NCBI RefSeq assembly: GCF_026914265.1
Contig: NC_069124.1
Location: forward strand, 91,168,628 to 91,232,627
Length of the DNA stretch: 64,000 nucleotides
Direction: 5' to 3'
Source: Mya arenaria
Taxonomy: Eukaryota > Mollusca > Bivalvia > Myida > Myidae
The translations under genes and the position numbers were made by a program. Under the pieces are notes generated by a model, which had not been told where the DNA came from, did not search any database, and saw only the letters and a program-made list of their open reading frames with translations. Of this stretch, positions 1-11,700 are shown piece by piece (position 1 is the stretch's first letter; the number at the start of each line of letters is the position of its first letter).

Positions 1-947
1 TCATTTCCAAGTGTATATTTGGTGATAAGCAATCAACAGGGGCTGTCAGGGCTAACACTGCATTCAGAATATACTTCTCAATATAATTTAAGGACAACAG
101 TTTGTTATGCGCACCTTTTACATAGTGTCAAAGGCAATCGACATCATTTCAATAACACATCCATGGTGTTTTACATTTAGTAAGTGAATACAAACAGGAA
201 AATAAAACTGAAAACGTGTGGGAGCAAAACGTCCAGGTACTCTTAAAATAAAATGAGTTTGACCATATTTGAAGGGTAAATATGATTTGAGATGTCAAGT
301 AAATCTGTGGACAGGAATTTGTTCACAATTAACCAATTTGACTTAGTTGAGAGTTATTGCGTAGTGCCGATAGAGGCGTACGACGCATTCCACTCTAATA
401 CAACAACATACATGTAGAGACCTTAACATGGGGTTGGTAAAACGTTTGCTTAAGAATTTGATTTCAAGATGAAGTACCACAGGAAATGGCTATAGTGTGG
501 GTCAGAAATTGTAAATGACCTTTATGGACAGGTTCTAATGGAAGTATTTCAAAATAAAACCATCGTTTAAATATGATCAACTTCGTAATACTTATACTGA
601 CGTTTTACGACTTGTGTGTCCTCTTTAGTATGAGAACCGTTGTGGTCTTTCTTGGTAGATCTGGGGCGAGTGTAGCCTATTCAGTGTTGGAAGTGTCAAG
701 GAGGATCAAAAGCAGATGTGTATTGCATACATTCTGTGAGTGGTGCGTGTTCGAGCACGGGTTAGGAATTGGAAAAACTTTTAAGCACCATACAGTGCCA
801 TAAACACACTGGCAGTGCAATTCATCCTAGATAGCATTTAATCTCTCATATTAAGCTTAAAGTTTTGGTGAAATGGGCGAATTGCCACTCGAGTGAGTCA
901 TATGAACATAGAAATATAATTTTCATAGGTGTTTGGCTTTCTGTTAC
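1..947. other. Unit start, non-coding
   Basis: Shared by the three units (also 20,708-21,657 and 45,928-46,871). A 76-codon open frame at 573-803 is interrupted in units 2 and 3 by a TAA (GTAGCTTAAGCAG), so I do not call it a gene. No other structure seen. Confidence 0.6.
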
Positions 948-1097
948 ATGTTGGAACATCCGGTGTTTGCTTGACACGCGCGGCATGCATCCACGGGCAC
1001 ATCGGGGCCGCTCTTGCCCCGCGTGTACCTGTTCACGAAGACGGACTGCCAGCTATGCGATGAGGCGAAGGATGCCCTGGAACCCATCATGCACAAG
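948..1097 (+). pseudogene. Glutaredoxin-like (C5orf63/DUF836 type) first exon, unit 1, broken
   Basis: In the frame of codons starting at 975, the stretch reads LPRVYLFTKTDCQLCDEAKD, followed by ALEPIMHK, and meets a GT donor at 1098 (AAG|GTACTT). The CxxC (CQLC), LFTK and DEAK match the N-terminal half of glutaredoxin-like C5orf63-family proteins, thioredoxin-fold proteins of unproven function. An in-frame ATG at 948 is separated from this by a TGA at 972-974, and no acceptor AG lies between the TGA and the conserved part. The second exon seen in unit 3 is missing here (expected near 2190). It is therefore most likely a remnant carried with each opsin duplication; an unusual start is the alternative. 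Confidence 0.7.
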
Positions 1098-1177
1098 GTA
1101 CTTAGTTGACATTTAATTGAAAAAAAAACACCACTTTTAGCTTAATAATGTCATACTGACAAGAAATAGCATTGGTT

Positions 1178-1575
1178 TTTAGCTCGACTATTCGAAAAAT
1201 AAGGAGGGCTTTATTACTTGCCCCAGAGTCGGCGTCGGCGTCTGGTTAAAGTTTTAGGGCAAGGTGGGATTTTCCCTTATAACTCCAATACCCTTCATTC
1301 ATTTCACTTAATACTACACACAGTTGTTCAGGGCCATCACATAATAAGGTTAGATAACTCCATATTATCATTGATACAAATTATATTCCCTGATTGACTA
1401 TGAAACTTAAAGTTTTAGGGCAGGTTTGGATATTTATTAATAACTCCTATATCCTACTATCAAATGACTTGATACTTTACACAGTTGTTCAGGACCATCA
1501 CACAATGAGGTAACATAACTCTATAGTATTCTTAATGCAAGTTATAGCCCCTGATTGACTTAGGAACTTGGGTTA
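1178..1575. repeat. Interspersed repeat with internal 2-fold repeat (unit 1)
   Basis: Begins TTAGCTCGACTATTCGAA and contains two related segments with CACACAGTTGTTCAGGGCCA and TTACACAGTTGTTCAGGACC about 180 bp apart. From memory this resembles a repeat common in molluscan genomes; the class is unknown. Confidence 0.55.
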
Positions 1576-2702
1576 CTTCATACAATACTACCCGTGGGTA
1601 CGTTGTAAACTAAAGATGAAGCTTCCTGGTTAAATATTTCCACTTGGCCAAAACTGATAGTAAGTATAACTATTCTTATCTAGAGATGATTTTATTAGAT
1701 TGATGATGAAGTGAGTCCGTCGGGAAGTTAATGGGAATGTGACACAGTCGGCGTGGATTACCCAGTTTCATACATGATTTATCAATATTTCATGGAAGCA
1801 CATGCGAGAAGTTGCAAGTGGACAAGTCATATATGGTTCACTGCAGACTCTATAATCAAAATAAGTAGATACATATGAACTGGCAATGTGTTTACCTTCT
1901 TTCTACCCGACGAGTTCTCTTAGGCGTACACTTTACAACTTTGTCAGTTAATTCAAGATTATAACTTTATCTACTGTCGCATTTCGATTATATGTACTGT
2001 ATGTATTAAATATACTACAAAAAGGTCACCTACGAAGTCATTTTGAGCTGATTAGTGATGTCTTTACCTAATAGTTCCTCAACCGCGTTTTTTATCTGGA
2101 CTGTTCTGACATGTATAATGTATATGCTTTACAAATGTCTGTGCATTTTCACAAATTGCCTTTTATTTGTTATGCGTGTTCTTGTTAAACAAAGTTGTGT
2201 GCGTATTGAAAATGACCTTCCTGTTATGATTTACGGTGATGTAACATGGTAACTAGCTCATTTGAATATTTCTATAGATCAAGCAATAACTATTACTGGT
2301 AATGAGCTTGGATGCTGTATACAAACAACTAGTAATTTTTTGAGCCCTTCATATAATGCAGTATTCACTCCCGTTCATACAACTTTCTCAGTCATCCGCA
2401 TTTCAGGAAGCCTTTTGATACTTTTAACATTATTTTGCCATTTTCTTTTCATGGCCAATACAAGGTGTCATTTAGAACTGTTTCCGTTTACTTAAAGTAT
2501 CGTGTCCTTTGATTGGCATAGAATCACTATTAGTGGTAAACCATCGATCGTTTTACAGTTTCCTTCGACTTGAGACACCTCATCCAATAGTCACCAAGTA
2601 GTGCCTATGCATTTTATGGTACTATGCGAAGACATTGTGATTTCCAAACGTGGCTGAAAGTTAATAAATTTTAACGTAAGATTTATAGTCGTTTTTTTTC
2701 TA
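1576..2702. other. Region upstream of opsin copy 1
   Basis: Non-coding; matched at 22,286-23,419. Around 2190 the sequence joins the two flanks of the glutaredoxin-like second exon present in unit 3. No TATA box or initiator can be assigned with confidence. Part of it (2,500-2,700) is still recognisable in unit 3, so it may hold the opsin 5' UTR or promoter. Confidence 0.45.
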
Positions 2703-5700
2703 ATGGTTTCATTAACTAACATTATGGATAACAATTCTGCGGCGATGAACGCTAGCCACCCAGAAGTGCACATAGGGAGCCCGCTGGCGATTGCGTGTGG
2801 CTGCGTGCTCCTAGTCGTGTGGCTGGCTTCTCTTACGCTATGTTCGGCGGTGTTGCTCGGTCTATGGCGGACCCGGCAGCTTGGGGCTCCCGTCAACCAC
2901 CTCGTCGCCTTCCTACTCGTAAATGAACTATTCGTCAGGTAGGGCCCATGTCGGGTACATTTTTATGATTCCATTGTGTATGTGTAAATTGTTTTAAGTA
3001 CGGGTAGAAAAAAATGTATGATGTATCTTAACTTAAATGGCTTTAATGTCAGAAATGATACCAACGGAAGAATGGCATGTTTAGTGCTAGTGTTTAGAAT
3101 ATTGAAATATGATAATTATTGCGACACATGTACAATGTTTAATTTATACTTATTTACTTATTACTGGGTAAAAGGACAAAAACATAGACATGCTAATTTG
3201 TATTTTGGAGTTATTTCTTAACTGACTGGCATGGCCATATACACAATTTTCTTGACTTCATTTACTCAAATATTGCCGCTTTTTAAGAATAATCCTATAA
3301 TAATAAGGTGTTTTTTTGACCTCATATAACCGGTTGTGATGTAAACATTTATAAGATAGCACACTTGGTTATAATTGCAGTGTATTAGCTATAACTTCAT
3401 TATATAAAGCTAAACTCTTATTATGTAATGAAAAAAGTCACTATAGAGAACTAAGACCACATTATGTAATGAAAAAAGTCACTATAGAGAGCTAAGACCA
3501 CATTATGTAATGAAAAAAGTCACTATAGAGAGCTAAGACCACATTATGTAATGAAAAACGTCATTAAGCTAATGTTTCATTATATCAAGAAAAAAAACAT
3601 TCTTTACTGGTTACAAATGTTTTTAAATCTGGCCAGTATTTTGGGAAAGCTTTTTTTACCGTTTACCCCCTGGTTGTGTATAAGGTTAGACATCCGACAT
3701 GTAGACATTCAGTACGTGACGCATGTAGTAGGTTAGACATGCGACAGGTAGACGTTCAATACGTGACGCATGTAGTAGGTTAGACATGCGACAGGTAGAC
3801 GTTCAATACGTGACGCATGTATTAGGTTAGACATGCGACATGTAGACGTTCAGTACGTGACGCATGTAGTAGGTTAGACATGCGACAGGTAGACGTTCAA
3901 TACGTGACGCATGTATTAGGTTAGACATGCGACATGTAGACGTTCAGTACGTGGCGTATGAAGTAGGTTAGACATGCGACATGTAGACGTTCAATACGTG
4001 ACGCATGTAGTAGGTTAGACATGCGACATGTAGACGTTCAATACGTGACGCATGTAGTAGGTTAGACATGCGACATGTAGACGTTCAGTACGTGACGCAT
4101 GTAGTAGGTTAGACATGCGACATGTAGACATTCAGTACGTGACGCATGTAGTAGGTTAGACATGCGACATGTAGACGTTCAGTACGTGACGCATGTAGTA
4201 GGTAAGACATGCGACATGTAGACGTTCAATACGTGATGCATGTAGTAGGTTAGACATGCGACATGTAGACGTTCAGTACGTGACGCATGTAGTAGATTAG
4301 ACATGCGACATGTAGACGTTCAATACGTGACGCATGTAGTAGGTTAGACATGCGACATGTAGACGTTCAGTACGTGACGCATGTAGTAGGTTAGACATGC
4401 GACATGTAGACGTTCAGTACGTGACGCATGTAGTAGGTTAGACATGCGACATGTAGACGTTCAGTTGGTGACGCATGTAGTAGGTTAGACATGCGACATG
4501 TAGACGTTCAGTACGTGACGCATGTAGTAGGTTAGACATGCGACATGTAGACGTTCAGTACGTGACGCATGTAGTAGGTTAGACATGCGACATGTAGACG
4601 TTCAGTACGTGACGCATGTAGTAGGTTAGACATGCGACATGTAGACGTTCAATACGTGACGCATGCATTAGGTTAGACATGCGACATGTAGACGTTCAGT
4701 ACGCGACGCATGTAGTAGGTTAGACATGCGACATGTAGACGTTCAGTACGCGACGCATGTAGTAGGTTAGACATGCGACATGTAGACGTTCAGTACGCGA
4801 CGCATGTAGTAGGTTAGACATGCGACATGTAGACGTTCAATACGTGACGCATGTAGTAGGTTAGACATGCGACATGTAGACATTCAATACGTGACGCATG
4901 TAGTAGGTTAGACATGCGACATGTAGACGTTCAATACGTGACGCATGTAGTAGGTTAGACATGCGACATGTAGACGTTCAATACGCGACGCATGTAGAAG
5001 GTTAGACATGCGACATGTAGACGTTCAGTACGTAACGCATGTAGTAGGTTAGACATGCGACATGTAGACGTTCAATACGTGGCGCATGTAGAAGGTTAGA
5101 CATGCGACATGTAGACGTTCAATACGTGGCGCATGTAGTAGGTTAGACATGCGACATGTAGACGTTCAATACGTGGCGCATCTAGTAGGTTAGACATGCG
5201 ACATGTAGACGTTCAATACGTGGCGCATCTAGTAGGTTAGACATGCGATATGTAGACGTTCAATACGTGGCGCATGTAGTAGGTCAGACATGCGACATGT
5301 AGACGTTCAATACGTGGCGCATGTAGTAGGTCAGACATGCGACATGTAGACGTTCAATACGTGGCGCATGTAGTAGGTTAGACAAAACGGAGACGCGAAT
5401 ATTAACTAGAAAGCTTGATAATTATCGCAAAAATAAGTGGTTAACACGAAACAATTCGCGAACGTTAACAGGTTCTCTTACGGCAGTTATAAGCCACCAT
5501 AGTATGATCTGTCTCAAATAAGTATGTCATAAATAAGTATGCATCTGGTCAATCATGTTTATACGATTTTAGTTTTCAAAATTATTAATAAACACAAGTC
5601 AATTTTTGAATGAAATTGCTCGATGTGCTCAGAAAGACATCAAAATGGCCCGAAAATTCCCGAAACAAATGTTGGTGGGTGACTTTCGCCCATTTTAGTG

Positions 5701-8700
5701 GTGATTTTCCTTCATTAACAACGTATAAAATGGTGGGAATTTAAAACTTATGACTCCTCAATGTACTGGATATTTATTTGCATGCAGCATTGCACACATT
5801 TTTTAGGAAATTATTTCATAGATTGTTGTTTTGTTTTTTGCCAACTCGTGTCCAAATGCAACAGTACCTTTATTTTGATGAATAACTAAATTCTGTGTTG
5901 ATTTCGGGCTTTCAAAAGTCAATAATAAAAAAATTCACTTTAACTGTTATACAATGTTTATTTCACTTTTTGAGAAATGCAAAATGTGTGTTCTACCCCT
6001 TGTCAATAGATTCTATGCAGTGTAAAAATCGAGAGAAACTCCTGTGGTTTCAATAATAATTAATTTTATAATATTTCTTGCGACTTTAAATGTAGTTCAT
6101 TTTTTCATCGTGAATAATTTGCATGTTTACCTATGAAAGGATACTGGTTTCTAAAGTTCAGCTCACAATACTAAGTAGTGCACTAAACAAGAGATATTTC
6201 TACTGGCGTCATTTACATATGGTAATATTGAACATATCTACATAATATTTTTGAGCACTGCATGGAGGGAGATCAATTATTGGGCCGAATAAATACTGAC
6301 TATGGTTATGGAAGGGTTTGTTAGCTAGTTAATTAGTTAGTTAGTTAGTTAATAAGTTAGTAAGTTAGTTGGTTAGTTAGTTAGTTAGTTAGTTGGTCGG
6401 TCGGTCGATCGGTCGGTCAGTCGTTCGGTCGGTCGGTCGGTCAGTCAGTCGGTCGGTCAGTCAGTCAGGTCAGGTCAGGTCAGGTCAGGTCAGGTCAGTC
6501 AATCAGTCAGTCAGTTAGTTAAATTGAGACTTTTCTGAGGAAGATGGGCTGGTGTCATCAGGTTCATATATGTAGAATGTATGTTTATAATCAATTGTGA
6601 CGGTATTTATGACAGGTTGCTGGGCTCACCGCTCATTCTGATGTCCATGTTCGCGCGTCGTTGGCTGTTTGGTGATGCCGGGTGTGTTTTCTACGCGTTC
6701 TGGATGACCTTGCTCGGCGTGACGTCCATCTCACTATTCACCGGTAACATTGTCGTTATCGAAATAATTTTGTAATGTATCCACGCCCACCTGAGCACAC
6801 ACTCCTCATATTCGAAATACTTTAACAGAATCTTCATCTGCATGGGACTGTTATATAAAAGTATATGGTTGCAATTTAACTCAACCGACTATTGAGCTCA
6901 TACATGGCCATTGCGATCGCCTATTTTTTTCACGGCGGGGCCGGTACGTAGGACGTATTTTGTTGTTCATTTCAATACTCTTGTTGATCTTTTTCTACAA
7001 GAACTTCATGGGAAGTTTGTTTCTATACATTCCATATCAAGTTTGACGAGTCATAAAAAATCACTTAAGTTTAAGTGCCAAATTGTTTGCCTTGAGGCCA
7101 GTTTTAACTAGAGTTTCAACGAAAAGAATGGGGATGTCGTATTTTTAAACATTGATTTCCGCCAAATAACTTAAGCCATCATTGGTGGATGGTAATGAAA
7201 GTTGGTGTGTACTACCACTACGCACTACATACACGTATTATTATTACTTTTAAGAAGAATCAGCCATTACAATATTATAACAAGACAGCTTTTGATGCAA
7301 GACATCGACGACGCGGCTGAATAGATCAACATGTAAATATATTATAATTAAATTAGAATGTTGATACACGTAAAAAGTTTAAACGTTCTTATAAGTGTTA
7401 GAAATAAGCGGTAATTTAGAATACATGTCCTTAAATGTGAAACATGTCCACATTTAAGGTCGATATCAGGTGTCGGCCTATTACAGTAAACTGAGCATTG
7501 CGATGTTCTGTTATGGTAGACGTCTCTTTGAACGACAAACGTTACATGTGATGCCATGCTTGTGTGTAAATGTATTGGTGTTTGTCTTCTCGCGCATATT
7601 GGCTGCATTAAGGCTTGACCCCGCACATATTGGCTGCATTAAGGCTTGACCCCGCACATATTGGCTGCATTAAGGCTTGACCCCGCACATATTGGCTGCA
7701 TTAAGGCTTGACCCCGCACATATTGGCTGCATTAAGGCTTGACCCCGCACATATTGGCTGTATTGAGGCTTGACCCCGCACATATTGGCTGCATTAAGGC
7801 CTGACCCCGCCATGAACGTTTTGTATAATGCCACAAATGACATGAAAAAGGAGTGACTGCAAATCCCAGTCAAAACCAGATATAGAAACAGAAATAGATA
7901 CAAAAGCTCCGATTGCGATGTCCTAGAATTTTGCGAAGAGATCTCGGTGTATAACACCGTTACTCGGGATACAACTTTCTTGGGCTGAATCAATACTGAG
8001 TCCACCATTTCCCAGTACTACCCTTTAAATGCTGCGCGCTCGGGACAGAAGATAACGGTACCATGTTACATCGTCTTTCAGTTTGACGCGCCGGGATTTG
8101 AACCCCAGACCTTCCACATCCGAAGCGAGCTCTTTACCAGTCCACTGAGCTATCGGGGCGGTCAAATGGCAGCTACTAGAGTTGTTTCTTTTATTGTACT
8201 ATAACATGAGCTAATAGTACCATGGTGTTCTTGTCTTTAACTTATGACAAGTATGCGAGTTAAAACATAGTAGCGATTTTCAAGCACAGCAAGTCTCGCC
8301 GGCGACCAGTCACAGTCGAAAGGAAGCAAATGATTTTGATAGTTTTCGTTAAAGCGAAACATCATTTGTGCGAACAATATTTTTCACTTCTTGGCTTCCT
8401 CAATCAGTGTCTTAGGCCTACTTTCCATCATTTATGTTTGTTTAAAATCGTGTGAATTAAGCTTTGAACGTTATTTTTATATCTCTCGAATTTAAATCAG
8501 TGAATCAAGTTCGAGTTTTGGCAATTATATACTATTATCAAATACATAAATTACACTAGTATTCAAGTCCTTGTACTCTCACATGCTTATTTACAGAACC
8601 AGCTATAGGACAACGTGTATATGCTTTGTGTTCATAGAAAATCAGTACCTTTAACATGGTTGCGACATGCCTAAATAAACACTATTATTACAAGACAGAC

Positions 8701-11700
8701 AGAACACACATGTATAATAAACTGTTTATGGCCCCGCCTCATGACAGTCAACAAATCATAAGTCTGAGAAGTTTGACTCCATAAACACACATTTGTAAAT
8801 AATGGCAAACTAGTCAAAGTACTGTAAATCCTGCAGTGGACTGTTGGCAATATGTTGCATGAAGAGGCGTATTGAAATATGTCCATGGTATGGAGCATGT
8901 TTTCACAGTTAACGAAACGGTCCACTATATATGCCGATTAATAACGTGTGATCATTGTGCGAAATGTTCAAAACTTATTGGTATGATTGGTACGAAATGT
9001 CCTCAATATTCTCTGGATAACAAAGTTACAGAGTAGCCACGAACCTTTCAATCGAACAAACGTAAATGGCACACTTTTTCAAAATAAATCTCGGATTATG
9101 TATAAAGTAGTACAAAATAACTCAAATGAAACTTGACATGGATTAAGCAGTCGTCCATTTGCGGTGCAGATCATTATTTAGAGCAAATTTGTGATGTTCA
9201 TTTAATAAACTCACATGAATTCATTAACAAACATTTAGAACAATTTTATAATGGCCCGTGGTATGAATGACAGGTTCCTTCCAGCAGTACTTTCAGCTCT
9301 TTGATTATAACTGGTTTCAAAGTAAAAGCTAACGCTGTCCATCTTGTTCATAACGAAACTCATGTTTTTATGATCAACACTTATAAATGTGCACATACAT
9401 GTGTAACATGTAACCAGTGTCTAATATAATACTATCAACATTGCAGCCATCGCCATATTCCGATACATTATCGTGTGTCGATCGCGGTTCAGCTCCTGTC
9501 TCACGCCCGCTTTGTGCAACCTTGTCGGGGGTGGTTGCTTCCTGCACGGGCTGGTGTGGGCGGTCGTGCCGCTCACTGGGATCGGACACACGGGATATGT
9601 GTACGAGCCGTCGCGTCTGTCGTGCACGCCCGACTGGGACCCGCCAAACGTTGGCTACATTTCCGGCCTGTTCACAGCCTCATTCTTCATTCCTGTCTCA
9701 ATAGCCTCATTCTCCTTTGTACAGATCAAACGAAAGGTAATTATACTACTTTAAGCATTTATTTTAAAATAATAAATTCGGGGTTTTTAATGTCTTCTTA
9801 CACGAAATGTGTCAGTATAAATATCAGAACACGGGCATCATAACAGTTTTGAGAAGTTTGCGTAACATCTTTGGATTTCAAAATAAGTTTGTAGTAATGT
9901 GAAAGTATGACATTTACGTCTGGGTGAGAATGGCTGCTTCCTTTTTTGCTCGTCATTGTTGCTTTTTTATGAAAAAAATAATGTAATAGCAATTGTTTGA
10001 ATGGTAGTTTGAAAATGCAGTATAGGATTTTTAAGACACTTGCCATAAAGTTTCACCATGATGAGCCGGCATGTCGGGCATTAGACCCAGGACCTTAAAA
10101 AGTCAAGGTCAAGGTAAAAGGTCAAAGGTTGAAATGATCCTTGTCCGGGCTGTTTGTTGATCACCATGATGAGGCGCTGGGTATGTACATCAAGGGTCAA
10201 GGTCAAGTATAGAAGTAGAAGGAAAAGCCTATATCACAAAGATCAAGGTCATACTTAGAGGTAAAATGTGTAAATGAGTACTGTTGATTGGACTGGGCCT
10301 TATCAAGACTGTATCTTTACCAACGATTATAGGAATTTCAAAAAAAAAATGTATCTTTTGTCATTGATTATAGGAATTTAAAAAAAAATGGAATTCACCA
10401 TGCTGAGGCGTAGTTTCGCTGGTACACGTATTGTTCAGCACCATGTTATTCTGTGTTGAAATTGCATGGAAGAGCATTATGTCTGTGTCAAAGGCTCGAT
10501 ATGTCGCCATTTGGCGTCTTGTTTAAATTAAAGATCAACTAGCTCATTTTTTTGTAGATTTCATCTTTACTCAAGCATAAACTTTGTATCAAAGAAATAA
10601 TTTTAAATCTGACTTCGATAATACGTCTAAAGTGCAAACCAAAAACTTTGTAGGTCTATCGTAGGAGGGAAAAAAATCGGCCCAATATATGACCATGATC
10701 GGATAAAGATAAATTTTTGTCTGACACAACTTTCAATGTCTATAGAATTGTCCTATTTACTAACGCGCTCGAGATTGCAGGCCCACCGTCACCGGCTGCG
10801 GCCCACAGCATCGGCCCGGTACATCCAGATGGAACACGACCTCACCGTCCTCTGCGTCATCACCATGGGTACGTAACTCTGTAGGAATTCTTTGTCGGCT
10901 CAACACAACTTTGGTGCTGACTTGCATACACTTAATATCAAATATGTTTTATTAAACATGTAAATACATGCAACTACATGTACCACCTTTACGGAAATTA
11001 AACGCCATTTTTATAATGGGAACTGGTCATGTATAAACGTACGTATGCTTACAAAGTCCGTATGTTCGTCTGTCATTTCAATAAAGTGGCTCTTTCATTT
11101 TGTGACAACGGCTATCTACTGATAGTTACATTAACATCACCGTCGGGCACCCCCGAGACCATCTACGATATGCTTTTAAAGTGTAACGGAATTAAGTACC
11201 GTGGTTGCCGACGATGCATTTATATATGACACAATTGACACCAAAGTTGGGTTGACACTTGTTAGATGCGTTTCTTAATATATTTTTTTATTATTTAATG
11301 TGGCCAGACCGCGCACATTTTGTAATTTGTGCCTGACGGTTTTGCTACCCAATTGAGCTGTTAATATTATTTACCGTTGATTATTATGTTAGAAACATGT
11401 ATTCAAGTGTTCAGGCTCGTTCCCCAAAAAATCACATTTAATCATTTAGAAGCGGTCTGACAACCAACCCATTTAAAAGATCAAAACCGCAAAAATTCCA
11501 TGTAGTAAATATGCAACCGTCATATTTCCTTTAATCATTAATGGTATTATTTCATGAGGTTTGTTTAAAAGCGCACTGACTAGAACAGAGACATTCTATA
11601 AGCATTTCGCGCTGTACACTAAGACATGGACATTTAAATTTGGTATCCTAGACAATAAGTCGGCTGCGGCTGGCATGCCGACTTAATCGTTTAGAGGACC

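Noticed and set aside
573..803. 76-codon frame near the unit start
   Set aside because: Interrupted by TAA in units 2 and 3 and without splice or family evidence.
865..1116. 83-codon frame over the glutaredoxin-like exon
   Set aside because: Wrong frame; the frame one base over encodes the CxxC and DEAK motifs.
3684..5384. Possible CRISPR-like or telomere-like array
   Set aside because: Period 47 with no unique spacers, in a eukaryotic intron; GGTTAGAC is not the animal TTAGGG telomere repeat.
7670..8008. 112-codon minus-strand frame
   Set aside because: Formed by the 31-bp minisatellite and the SINE body.
8087..8162. Functional tRNA on the minus strand
   Set aside because: A and B boxes are good but the sequence continues into a SINE body and the same head recurs by duplication; no reliable cloverleaf.
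9374..9843. Several overlapping frames around opsin exon 3 (both strands, also in units 2 and 3)
   Set aside because: Shadows of the true exon 3 frame; they are open because of its high GC content and lack family motifs.
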